NCBI GenBank assembly: GCA_029582165.1
Contig: CM055883.1
Span: 17,144,501 to 17,208,500 of the forward strand
Length of the DNA stretch: 64,000 nucleotides
Direction of reading: 5' to 3'
Source: Portulaca oleracea
Taxonomy: Eukaryota; Streptophyta; Magnoliopsida; Caryophyllales; Portulacaceae
Made by a program: the position numbers and the translations under genes. The notes below the pieces were generated by a model. The model searched no databases, was not told where the DNA came from, and was given only the letters and a program-made list of their open reading frames with translations. Positions 52,755 to 62,765 of the stretch are shown in pieces; the stretch's first letter is position 1; every line of letters starts with the position of its first letter.

Positions 52755-54155
52755 TGTTCGGTTGTAATTTTTGTGGTTTTATAAGTTAGGGATGTCGGTC
52801 TCAGGGATGGGTGTGAGGCTTGATTAAGGTAATCGGTTCGTGGAAAGGGGTTTTTCTCAAATGCGGAAAGCGATAAATTAAGTAAAGAAAGCATTTAAAT
52901 CTAACCTAGACATGATAATAATAAAGAAAGCAATTAAGAAAACACTTAAAGATGAAAGCAATTAAAAGGCATGAATGAAGACAATGAATGAACAATGAAA
53001 TTGGGAACGAGAAATTATACCTTTGATGACCAAAATCTTCTAACCTTCAATCTACCTTTGCAATTTCCCCCGAACAAACAAGAAATTGTGGATTGGATTA
53101 CCAAGAATCCCCCAAATTCTCACTAGTAAGTACAATTGGAGTTCCTTGACCCTCCTCCCCACTAAAAATGGAGTTGATTGTGGCTAACACTATAAAGCTT
53201 AGAAAACAAGTCAACAATGGAGATTAGAGAGGGGAGAGAGAGAGAGAGAGAGAAAACTTGTAAAACACTTCAATGGAAACTTGCTTGAATTGAGAAAGCT
53301 TGAGAAAGTTTGAATACAAATGCTAGAAATCAATGAAAGCTTGAAGAACAATGAAGAACAATTGAAAACTTGAAGAACAATTAAGAGAGATTAAAGCAAA
53401 TAAAGGAAAGCAATTAAATCTAATTCTACTCCTAAACTACCTAGGCTAATTGATAATTTGGATTAATACAAGTGGGTATTTATAGAAGAAGGAAAAATAC
53501 AACCCAAAACCCTAGAAATAATTCTCAGCACGCGCAGCAATTTCTCCGCAGACAGAGTGGCTCGGGCGAGCCAGCAGATGGCTCGGGCGAGCAAGCGTTC
53601 TGGGAAGTGTTTTTGTTGCCCCAGAAGCCTTGCTCGGGCGAGCTAGCAGATGGCTCGGGCGAGCAAGCGTTCTGGGCAGTTTTTCCATGCCGACTTCAAA
53701 CGCGCATAACTTCTTCATCCGAACACCGTTTAGGCCCGTAAGATATCGATGGAAAGCTCTCGGTGTGTACTTTAAGCTCCCAAAGTTTCAGCTCTAGCGG
53801 AGTTGTAACGAAGGAGTTATGACCCAAAGGGTGAAGGCACACGTATTTCAAACCTTTGAGTTTGTACCGTTCCCCTGTTTTGGGCCAATCTTGATATGGA
53901 ATTTCCAACTTCGGTTTCGCCTTGGCTCTCGGCTCGGGTTGACTTGGTTTGACTCGGATCTCGGCTCGGGTTGACTTGGTTTGACTCGGGAAATAGCTCG
54001 GGATTCCCTAAAAACCTTCAATTAAGCCCAAACTTCTTCTAACTCCTTATTTTCCTACAAAACACTAAATCATTATATCTAATATATAAATAGGGGTTAA
54101 AACAAGCAAATATACCCTATAAAAGAGAAGAAATTCAGCTCGAAGCAGTAGAACA
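52755..54155 (-). repeat. 3' LTR (1,401 bp) of the non-autonomous element
   Basis: Four GCTCGGGCGAGC palindromes at 53560-53571, 53581-53592, 53632-53643 and 53653-53664 lie upstream, on the minus strand, of a TATA motif at about 53475-53485. A short (GA)n tract is at about 53230. The purine-rich GTTGGAGTGG sits just outside at 54156-54165 on the minus strand. Confidence 0.9.
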
Positions 54156-56131
54156 CCACTCCAACACAAGGGTTTGCTCGCCCCGAGCAAACTAAAAACG
54201 AAGAAAAGGACTAAAAAGAAAAACTAAAAACCCTAACTCACTTTCGCAGGAATCACGGATGCATTTAGCATATGCATCAAGATCTTTAAACCCCCCGGTA
54301 GCCCAGGTGGACGAGGTAGGTCTCGTGAGGGTTTATAGCAACTATACCCACAAAAGCCACGAGAAAAGAAAAAAGGGGAAAGAAAAAGAAATGAAAACCG
54401 AAAAACGAAACAAAGCAAAAGCAAAGAAGATATTCCCGTCCCCAATCATGCACCTAGTTCCCAAACCCGCCTCAACAATCAAATGGAAGAAGCAAGTATA
54501 AACAAATTAAGACACGAAGGTTGGAAAACTGCCAATCTTTGAGATTTTGAACCCAAACACTTCCTGATGAGCAAAACACCTCGTGCATATGTGCAAGTGG
54601 GCTCTAATCGGTCTTTCCTATCCTAAACCAGACAATCAGAGTTGTTCTCATGCTCAAGCTCGGGATTATCTATCCTACTTCACTCTTGGTTTTTCTTTCA
54701 ACCTCTCTTTCTTTCTTTTTCTTACACCACTCTTTTCTTTCTTTTTCTTCTCTTTTTTTTCTCTTTCTTACTATTCTTTTGCTCAACTCTTTTTTTCCTT
54801 TTTCTTGCTTCGCTCTTTTCTTTCTTTTTCAAAACCTACGCTCTTTTCTTTACACTCAATCGGTTTTGTGTCTTTTAGCGCTTGTGTGTCGGGTTTCATG
54901 ATTTAAGCACCGCCTTCGCAAAGGGTTACCCTCCTCGGGTTTCTCCATACGTGAGTCATTGCACTTAAGGGGCATAGGTGCGATCCACCCAAACCAACCC
55001 ATGACGGTAGGCCGATGGTAATTATTTAATGCATTAATTAAGAGCTTAAGCAATTGAACAACTAAAACCGTCTAACTTAGGTAAGAATTCACGATAAAGC
55101 GTGTAAGAATTGAGGATTCCGCTTTCCCATTCCATGTAAAGGTCTAATATAGATAATTCATGGCAAAATCCTTCCTAAGGCCCATTATTATTCATACTGG
55201 CCGCTTCCAACTGACTAAATCAGCCGATTAGACAACTATCTACACAACTGTGAACGGAAACATCCTCAAAAAGAAAAACAACTTTTGGGTTTTTCACAAC
55301 ATTTCTCCCCTTTTTATTTTCTTTTCACACACAAAATTTTCAATTTTTAGACACAAACTACGAAAAACAAAAACAAAGACTCAAAAACTAGGTGATCTAC
55401 CCATGAACAATAAAAGATATCACCCCCACTCCAACACAAAACTTCACAATGTCCCCATTGTGAGAAGAAGGATGTCACAAATAAGGTAGAAAACCTAAAA
55501 ACACACAACAAACACATAACAAACAATAATTGGTGGCGACCCGAGCCCACACGGCTCCAACAACAATATAATCCCAACATTCACATTCAAGGGGTTCGCC
55601 ACCCAAAAAGAAAACCAAGCATGCAACATGGATCATCGATATATTCACATAAAGAGGGTGAAAAGAGGTTACCTCGAGGTCTTCAATCAAGCATATTCAA
55701 TCCACGATCCAAGGAACATCACACCAAAGGTTAGAAATAAACAAGAAAAACATACTATGTGTGATGGTTCACATGCAAGATCAAAAGGACAAACAAACTA
55801 TACAAGACACTAAGGACTAAAGAATTAAGAAACTAAAATATTTACAAAACGACTCTTTTTTTTTTCTTTTCTTTGGACTCACAAACCGGAATGCATACTA
55901 CCCTCCCACTCCCACACAAAGAGGTTGCCGTGTCCTCCAAATGGAAACAGAAATAGGTAAGCAAGCACCCCAAAATAAAAGAAAAAGAAACTCACAAAAA
56001 AAAATAAAAGAAGAAAAGTAAACCGACTTACTAATCAGATAAGATAGGTGAGGAAGGATATTACCTAGAAGGCTTCTTCTCAATAAACTCACCCTTCTCA
56101 CCTCACGATATCGGGCACCAAGTCGAACCGA
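54156..56131 (-). mobile_element. Non-coding interior of the non-autonomous element
   Basis: No retrotransposon enzyme domain found. Has a T-rich block (54690-54870) whose small open frames look like low-complexity chance, and repeated CCACTCC-CACA phrases (purine-tract-like on the minus strand) near 54160, 55425 and 55905. Confidence 0.6.
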
Positions 56132-57814
56132 TCAACGCCTGAGTAACAAATCATGCATCCTCTCATGCATCTCAGAATGGTGTAGGTAAGAGCACACTCG
56201 CAATGGCATATAAACAAACATTAGCGCCCTTAACAATTTATTAAATGCCTTAGAAAAGTCATAGAAATGATGAATTGCATGAATATACAAGACGTTCCTA
56301 GGCATAGTGAAAGAAGATATGACAAAAGGGTCCTCCCGTTGACTCGCAAATGGAAATTGGGTATACAAATCAACGGAAGGAGGCAATACAACACATTTCT
56401 GAACATGCTCATGCGAAGACTTGGATGCAAACAATGGTTCAAACTCAATATCCATGCAATTTTCATCAAACACAGATTCCAAATCACAACTTTCATCCAA
56501 ATAATCATAATCGTCAATAGGTGATAAGGAAAACAGAGGGTTAGACCACATCACAACACTCCCAACATCACACACAAGCACATCTTCATCTTCATCAATA
56601 TCAGACTCACTAGAAGAACTATCAACATCAAAAGACAAAGGTGCATCATCCAAAGCAACATCAAAAGTGAAAGTGGAAGGTTCAGGGTCATAACTCATCG
56701 TGAATGACTCATAAAGCATGTCATCATCAAAAGCATCATTGTCAACAACCAAGTTCAAACAATCATGATCATTCCCCAAAGAATTATGCTCATCATCACA
56801 GGTGTGCACATCAATGGACTCACATACAAGGGTAGCTAATGTCTCACTAATGCAATGATCCTCAATGAAAGTGAACAAATCGTTATCAAGCACACATTCA
56901 ATCACAACAGATTCAATTTCACTCTCAACAAGATTATGCTCAATTACATCATGGCATTCACTAAACTCAATCTTTTCTTCACATAAAGGCATGGACAATG
57001 GTGTGGACAATGTTTCATCGTCTAATATGTTTTCATCAATTTCAACATCATCACACACAGAATCAACAAGTTCATCATGCTCACTAGGTGGGGCTAGAGC
57101 TAAGGAACCACTAAGTAGTCCAAGGCATGGTCGGTTATAATAGTCATCATCCTCATCATACACAGAAAAATCAACTTGCATTTCAGGACTAAAAGACGAT
57201 GAATGACCTACTTCAACATTCGAATCAACCATTTGTGAAGACGGAGTTACTACCCTTTGATTACTCTCATGGACAAATTCACGCATATACTCATTCATGT
57301 TCGCACATAATTTTTCTACTTCTGCCTTGAAGGAAACCACTGTAGCTTGCAAACAAGAAATTGAACTATGATACGGCGAATCACACAAGGAGCACGGAAG
57401 GAGACTCAACATCGGCACTTTGGGAAAGATCATATGATTTTCCACATATCCCCCATCATAAGATTGATCATCAACATACACGGGGTATTCACATGATTGT
57501 TCAGTTTCGGTCCCAAAGGGTGGTGCATAAGGAGGTTGGAAGCTAGGACTAACATTTTGTTGCTCAAATTCATAGGAATTCCTAGACAACCATTCAAGTA
57601 ACTCCCATGCTTTTTCTTCACCTAAACAAGAAAACCCGTAATAATCTAAAAGGTTTCGGGTCTCATAATTCACACCCTCACTAACAATTCCCAAAAGAGA
57701 TAATGTATCATAAAAGATACCATATAATTCACATTGAACATGGTAGTCATGCAATCTAGCAAAATACCTCCAAAATATTTCATGCTCAAATTGAGGGAAT
57801 TGGGGACTATCCAT
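56132..57814 (-). CDS. Gag-derived 560-residue protein with long acidic domain
   Basis: Uninterrupted ORF at the gag position, starting 186 bases after the primer-binding site and preceded by an A-rich leader (57820-57890). Residues 12-85 resemble the C-terminal part of plant gypsy gag: FWRYFARLHDYHVQC, then ETRNLLDYYGF and EEKAWELLEWLSRNSYEFE. C141-x2-C144-x4-H149-x4-C154 fits a CCHC zinc knuckle. A short coiled-coil-like helix follows (about 160-185). Residues 210-500 are highly acidic (for example VDSSSSESDIDEDEDV). The end is basic and helical (YMPLRVCSYLHHSEM). There is no protease motif. Likely packages element RNA; the acidic part has no assigned function. Confidence 0.75.
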   Translation of the reverse strand: MDSPQFPQFEHEIFWRYFARLHDYHVQCELYGIFYDTLSLLGIVSEGVNYETRNLLDYYGFSCLGEEKAWELLEWLSRNSYEFEQQNVSPSFQPPYAPPFGTETEQSCEYPVYVDDQSYDGGYVENHMIFPKVPMLSLLPCSLCDSPYHSSISCLQATVVSFKAEVEKLCANMNEYMREFVHESNQRVVTPSSQMVDSNVEVGHSSSFSPEMQVDFSVYDEDDDYYNRPCLGLLSGSLALAPPSEHDELVDSVCDDVEIDENILDDETLSTPLSMPLCEEKIEFSECHDVIEHNLVESEIESVVIECVLDNDLFTFIEDHCISETLATLVCESIDVHTCDDEHNSLGNDHDCLNLVVDNDAFDDDMLYESFTMSYDPEPSTFTFDVALDDAPLSFDVDSSSSESDIDEDEDVLVCDVGSVVMWSNPLFSLSPIDDYDYLDESCDLESVFDENCMDIEFEPLFASKSSHEHVQKCVVLPPSVDLYTQFPFASQREDPFVISSFTMPRNVLYIHAIHHFYDFSKAFNKLLRALMFVYMPLRVCSYLHHSEMHERMHDLLLRR

Positions 57815-57983
57815 AACTCTCTTTTTTTTTTTCTATTTTTCTATTTTTCTTTTTTTTTCTTTTTCTTTTCTTTTCTCACTTTTTTCGATATTCAATTTTT
57901 TTCGCTACATTTTTCTAGCATAATCGAGAAAGCAATAAACTATGTACACACAAACCAATAGCCTAATCTACCAAATAACGCCA

Positions 57984-58000
57984 TCCCCGGCAACGGCGCC
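57984..58000 (-). other. Primer-binding site, Athila type
   Basis: Minus strand TGGCGCCGTTGCCGGGG, two bases from the LTR end CCGAACA. This is the tRNA-Asp-type primer site typical of Athila-lineage elements. Confidence 0.88.
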
Positions 58001-58002
58001 AT

Positions 58003-59295
58003 TGTTCGGTTGTAATTTTTGTGGTTTTATAAGTTAGGGATGTCGGTCTCGGGGATGGGTGTGAGGCTTGATTAAGGTAATCGGTTCGTGGAAAGGGGTT
58101 TTTCTCAAATGCGGAAAGCGATAAATTAAGTAAAGAAAGCATTTAAATCTAACCTAGACATGATAATAATAAAGAAAGCAATTAAGAAAGCACTTAAAGA
58201 TGAAAGCAATTAAAAGGCATGAATGAAGACAATGAATGAACAATGAAATTGTGGTTTGGATTACCAAGAATCCCCCAAATTCTCACTAGTAAGTACAATT
58301 GGAGTTCCTTGACCCTCCTCCCCACTAAAAATGGAGTTGATTGTGGCTAACACTATAAAGCTTGGAAAACAAGTCAACAATGGAGATTAGAGAGGGGAGA
58401 GAGAGAGAGAGAGAAAACTTGTAAAACACTTCAATGGAAACTTGCTTGAATTGAGAAAGCTTGAGAAAGTTTGAATACAAATGCTAGAAATCAATGAAAG
58501 CTTGAAGAACAATGAAGAACAATTGAAAACGTGAAGAACAATTAAGAGAGATTAAAGCAAATAAAGAAAAGCAATTAAATCTAATTCTACTCCTAAACTA
58601 CCTAGGCTAATTGATAATTTGGATTAATACAAGTGGGTATTTATAGAAGAAGGAAAAATACAACCCAAAACCCTAGAAATAATTCTCAGCACGCGCAGCA
58701 ATTTCTCCGCAGACAGAGTGGCTCGGGCGAGCAAGCGTTCTGAAAGTGTTTTTGTTGCCCCAGAAGCCTTGCTCGGGCGAGCCAGCAGATGGCTCGGGCG
58801 AGCAAGCGTTCTGGGCAGTTTTTCCATGCCGACTTCAAACGCGCATAACTTCTTCATCCGAACTCCGTTTTAGGCCCGTAAGATATCGATGGAAAGCTCT
58901 CGGTGTGTACTTTAAGCTCCCAAAGTTTCAGATCTAGCGGAGTTGTAACGAAGGAGTTATGACCCAAAGGGTGAAGGCACACGTATTTCAAACCTTTGAG
59001 TTTGTACCGTTCCCCTGTTGGGCCAATCTTGATATGGAATTTCCAACTTCGGTTTCGCCTTGGCTCTCGGCTCGGGTTGACTTGGTTTGACTCGGATCTC
59101 GGCTCGGGTTGACTTGGTTTGACTCGGGAAATAGCTCGGGATTCCCTAAAAACCTTCAATTAAGCCCCAACTTCTTCTAACTCCTTATTTTCCTACAAAA
59201 CACTAAATCATTATATCTAATATATAAATAGGGGTTAAAACAAGCAAATATACCCTATAAAAGAGAAGAAATTCGGCTCGAAACGAGGCCGAACA
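58003..59295 (-). repeat. 5' LTR (1,293 bp) of the non-autonomous element
   Basis: Relative to 52755-54155 it lacks about 85 bp (near 58250) and about 22 bp (near 58735). It keeps three GCTCGGGCGAGC palindromes (58721-58732, 58771-58782, 58792-58803). On the minus strand a TATA motif (CTATAAATACCC, about 58635-58646) lies 75-160 bp downstream of them. Confidence 0.9.
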
Positions 59296-59379
59296 TTAGT
59301 CAACCTTATTCGGCTCCTGATAACTTAAGTAGAGCATCCGAAACAATTTCCCTAAATGAGAATTTTTCCGGGTCGTACA

Positions 59380-59783
59380 AGGAGTTCCCAAGCCTATGGA
59401 GGATCCCACTGTTAAGGCCCGTGAGCAAAAGTTAGAAAACATCACCAAGATGATGAGTACTGTGCCGGCTTTCGCTAACAAGTATACAGAGGTGCCCTTA
59501 CCCATCCAACCTGTTCTGAAAATTGCTGACAAGATTGAGGTGCCAAACATTAGGTTCAGGCCATTTGAGAATCCCGCTCATCACATCGAGGAATTCATGT
59601 AGTTGACACCACTCAATAAAATTGATGTCGGCTTGTACTCTACAGTCTTTCCATCCACCCTAGGTGGAGAGGCCAAAGTAGGCCGATTGGAATGAACTAT
59701 TCAAAGCCTTCATCAATCATTATAGCCGCATTCAAAAGAGGCAAGCCACGGTGGATGACTTGGCCATCATGAAATAAAAGGAC
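59380..59783 (+). pseudogene. gypsy gag fragment
   Basis: From MEDPTVKAREQKLENITKMM (59396) through IADKIEVPNIRFRPFENPAH to a TAG stop, then frameshifted pieces: YSTVFPSTLGGEAK and, in another frame, LFKAFINHYSRIQKRQATVD. These are gypsy-type gag core motifs. The fragment is cut on both sides by LTRs, so it is the remnant of an older host element. Confidence 0.6.
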
Positions 59784-61034
59784 TGATGGAAATCGGCCCA
59801 CTTCTAATCCGGAGATCCAAATTATCTACAAAGAAGTGGAACGGGCCATAGAAGAAGGGTACAACGTGAAAGTTCAAAGGCCTACTCGTACGGTGTGTAG
59901 CTTATTTCAAGAGGATGTCCAAACATCCTAAAGATGGGCCAAGTCACATGTCAAGCCCAAGGAACGTCCAAATCAAGAAAGACAAGATAGATTTTATGAT
60001 CTTGATTTTTGGATGTAATTAGTTATAGTTTAATTAGTTTTGGCGTGTTTCTTTTGATAGTATTAGATTAGGCGTCAAGTTAGATAAGTCTAGATTAGGA
60101 TGGCTTATTTTGTAACTAATCCATCTTGGATTAGGAAAGCCAATTCTAATTAGGATAAGGTAGTTGTAACAATCTCCCCTTAGGATAAGGAATCCTAATC
60201 CAAGAGGAGATTGGAATAAATAATCATCTAGGATTAGAAATCCTTGGCTTGCACGCCAAGTAAGACTCCTAGGAGAGTTAGGATTCTTCTAGTATAAATA
60301 GCCTAGGCTTGTAATCTTTTCAATTATTCCAGTTTAGAAATATGAATCAAGCTTTGAGCTTACCCCCTCGAGTGTTTGGATAAACCTCACCCCTTCTTTT
60401 ATTGTATCTTGTTCTGGCACCCAAGTGGTTAGGAAGAGCTTGATCCTAGGTTGCGGTCTAGATCAAGTTAGCCCTAGGTTGTGTATCTTGTGGATTCAAG
60501 TTAGAAACCTATTTCTATCCGTTCTTACCTTTCTATCAATATAGTTAAGGTACATTGTGAGCTTTCTGTCAATACAGTTAAGTCACAACCCAACCCTATT
60601 TCCTTACCCCCTCTACCGTACGCCACCTTCCTCATCTTTTTACTCCCCACAAACGTCACCCATCTCCTCTCACAAACGCCACCTCCCCATCTCTTTTCTC
60701 TCTCCATAACCACCTTCCAACAAACTCCCTCTCTCTCAAATCCACGTCAAACGCCTCCCCCTCTCTTCCCCATCCTCACGACAACCCCTCCTTCAAGCCT
60801 CCATCCAAGATTCATCCATCTCATCCTTTTCCCGTTCAAGATTCATCCTTTCTTGAATCTTGAAACCACAAAAACCCTCACGGCAAAATAACCTCCACAA
60901 AGAACACCACTTTCACGAGAACCTTCCCTCTCTTTCATCCATAATCTCGTGAACCACCCCCACATTCTTGTTTGGTTACACGTGTTTCATGTGTTATTGG
61001 AATCAAGAACCTTTCTTGATCAGGTAATACATCA
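59784..61034 (+). repeat. 5' LTR of a chromovirus, same family as the two solo LTRs
   Basis: TGATGGAAATCGG to AATACATCA, 1,251 bp, with TATAAATA at 60293-60300. A 33-bp direct repeat (TTTCTATCAATATAG / TTTCTGTCAATACAG) occurs at about 60531-60585. Followed by a primer-binding site, so unlike its relatives this LTR still has an internal region. Confidence 0.88.
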
Positions 61035-61038
61035 AAAG

Positions 61039-61050
61039 TGGTATCAGAGC
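61039..61050 (+). other. Primer-binding site for initiator Met tRNA
   Basis: TGGTATCAGAGC four bases after the LTR end. It identifies the TGATG...CATCA LTR family as belonging to this gypsy element. Confidence 0.92.
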
Positions 61051-61187
61051 TCTAGGTTAAGGTTGAGTGTAAACCAAACACGTAACCTTCTAATCCACAG
61101 GTTTAACCTGCAACCCTAAACTCCACAAACAGCCTAAACACATTACCCTTCCCTACCCAACGTCAACTGGACGTTCCAACCCCTACC

Positions 61188-62056
61188 ATGGCACACCAAT
61201 TGCTCTTCATGAGGAGGATCCTCCGCAGTTCGATTGTCCCAGAAGACCAACAGCGACGAGAGGCTATCTTTCAGTCTCGCTGCACCATCAAAGGAAAAGT
61301 TTGTTCCCTAATCGTTGATGGAGGAAGCTGCACCAATGTGGCTTCAACAACTATGGTGGACAAACTTCAGCTAAAAACCAGTTCACATCCCAAGCCCTAC
61401 GCCATCCAATGGCTCAACCAGGGTGAAGGATTGCAAGTTACTCAATGATGCTTGGTAAACTTTTCCATTGGCAAGAATTATCAAGATACTATTTCGTGTG
61501 ATATATTGCCTATGGACGCTTGTCACCTTTTGTTAGGAAGACCATGGTTATTTGATAGGAGTGTGATACATGATGGAAGAGCCAACACCTACACCTTCAG
61601 GTTCAACCACAAAAAAATCACCCTAGCTCCACTTAAAGTAACCCTTCCGTCCCAACCCAAAGAGATTCATCCAAATCCAATCTTTTCTATGTCAGCTGAA
61701 CATCATGAGTTCAGTGAGCATAAAGAGATCATTCTCTTAGACCTAAACACAGATTCCAGCCACAAAATTCTCTCACCTAACGTCCCAATTCACGAAACAG
61801 ACGTCCATCCCCTTGTTACCCCTCTTTTGGAACAATATTCTCATGTGTTCCCAGAAGAGATGCCAGCAGGTTTACCACCTGAACGAAATATTCAGCATAA
61901 GATTGATCTAATCTCGGGATCAGTCTTACCAAACAAACCTGCATACCGCATGAACCCTAGCGACATACAGGAGATTCAGAGGCAAGTTGATGATCTTCTA
62001 GCAAAGGATATGATACGGGAAAGTCTTAGTCCGTGCGCCGTTCCAGCGTTATTGGT
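61188..62056 (+). pseudogene. Chromovirus protease and RT start, gag deleted, cut by another element
   Basis: Only about 140 bp after the primer-binding site, protease coding begins: IFQSRCTIKGKVCSLIVDGG with D-G-G active site, then DILPMDACHLLLGRPWLFDR. Gag is missing. An in-frame TGA at 61446-61448 replaces the Arg found in the related copy at about 29020 (TQRCLV), consistent with CGA to TGA. RT begins with MPAGLPPERNIQHKIDLISG and ends at SPCAVPALL, where the next LTR element has inserted at 62057. Confidence 0.85.
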
Positions 62057-62752
62057 TGTAGACACCGAATTTTGTACCAGGACAAGCGCACAAATCAGGA
62101 GTAACAAGAAAAGAGGCTAGAAGCAAAGCCAAGCCACTGGGCCTCCATCAATCAAGACACCGAATTGGGTTCAACACGGACCGTGTTGACCCAACACGGT
62201 CCGTGTTGAGACACCACGGTCCGTGGTGTCCATGGGCCGAATAATTGGATTCTCTGGAGTCCAACACGGACCGTGTTGGGCCAAGAAAACGCGTCGTCGT
62301 TTTAATTCGGCCCTTTAGGGTTTTGAACCCTTTCCCTAGGTTTTCTAAACACTATATAAAGGGGTATCTGGGAGAGATTATTCCACACCAACTGCCTAAG
62401 ACTCTTAGAGAGATACCAGGGTGATTTCCTGAGTTCCTCTCTCTTTTAGTTTGCAGTTATAGTTTCAGGAAACACTATCAGTTTCCTGAAACAATCTCAC
62501 ATACATCTTAGATTGAGATTCGTCTCGATCGGGTCGATCTAGTAATCGGGTTCCCAAAGTGCTGCGTGGACTTTTCAGTAGAGGGTTTCAGCATTGGAAT
62601 CTGGAAGGTCAACCTCTTCTTCAGCAGGAATTAGTGATCAGGTATAATTACTAAAGCCTCTGCAGTTGTTTTGATTAATTTTTTATAACCGTTATAATAT
62701 TCCGCCAATTAATCTGTTTCTGTTTAGGAAATAGATAACCTAAATCCTAACA
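62057..62752 (+). repeat. 5' LTR of the youngest element at the right edge
   Basis: TGTAGACACCGAATTTTG to CCTAACA, 696 bp, interrupting RT codons. Palindromes CAACACGG(A/T)CCGTGTTG at 62172-62188, 62192-62208 and 62262-62278, and CACCACGGTCCGTGGTG at 62212-62228, precede TATATAAA at 62353-62360. The partner LTR lies outside the window. Confidence 0.85.
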
Positions 62753-62753
62753 G

Positions 62754-62765
62754 TGGTATCAGAGC
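62754..62765 (+). other. Primer-binding site for initiator Met tRNA
   Basis: TGGTATCAGAGC one base after the LTR end AACA. The LTR start is Tat-like but this primer site is not, so the lineage (copia or gypsy) is left open. Confidence 0.92.

Larger units (their letters stand above)
52755..59295 (-). mobile_element. Non-autonomous Athila-like retrotransposon with one intact ORF
   Basis: LTRs 52755-54155 and 58003-59295 are nearly identical apart from two deletions. They start TGTTCGG and end GAACA (CCGAACA at 59289-59295). Target duplication TTATT/TTAGT (52750-52754, 59296-59300); the pre-insertion site fits the 5' Tat LTR. Primer-binding site and purine tract show minus orientation. The interior carries one 560-residue ORF and no protease, RT or integrase, so it must rely on enzymes from another element. 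High LTR similarity means recent insertion. Confidence 0.88.
51096..59379 (+). repeat. 3' LTR of the Tat-like element, split by a young insertion
   Basis: Starts TGTAGACACCAGATTTTG and ends TTTTTCCGGGTCGTACA. Without the insert at 52755-59295 it is about 1,740 bp. TATA box TATAAATACCCC at about 51774. Upstream are AAAGGTC/GACCTTT inverted words (51560-51700) and TTTGGCGCCAAAA (51604-51616). It differs strongly from the 5' LTR in length and sequence, and flanking bases do not match (ATGTT versus AGGAG). The pair may be old or derived from two related elements. Confidence 0.7.

Noticed and set aside
54583..54906. Ser/Phe/Leu-rich frames that might look like membrane proteins
   Set aside because: All three frames of a T-rich tract are open, which is composition, not coding.
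41540..62057. One family for all LTRs starting TGTAGACACC
   Set aside because: The three starts share the first 10 bases, but primer-binding sites (TGGCGAC versus TGGTATC), lengths and palindromes differ. Treated as separate families.
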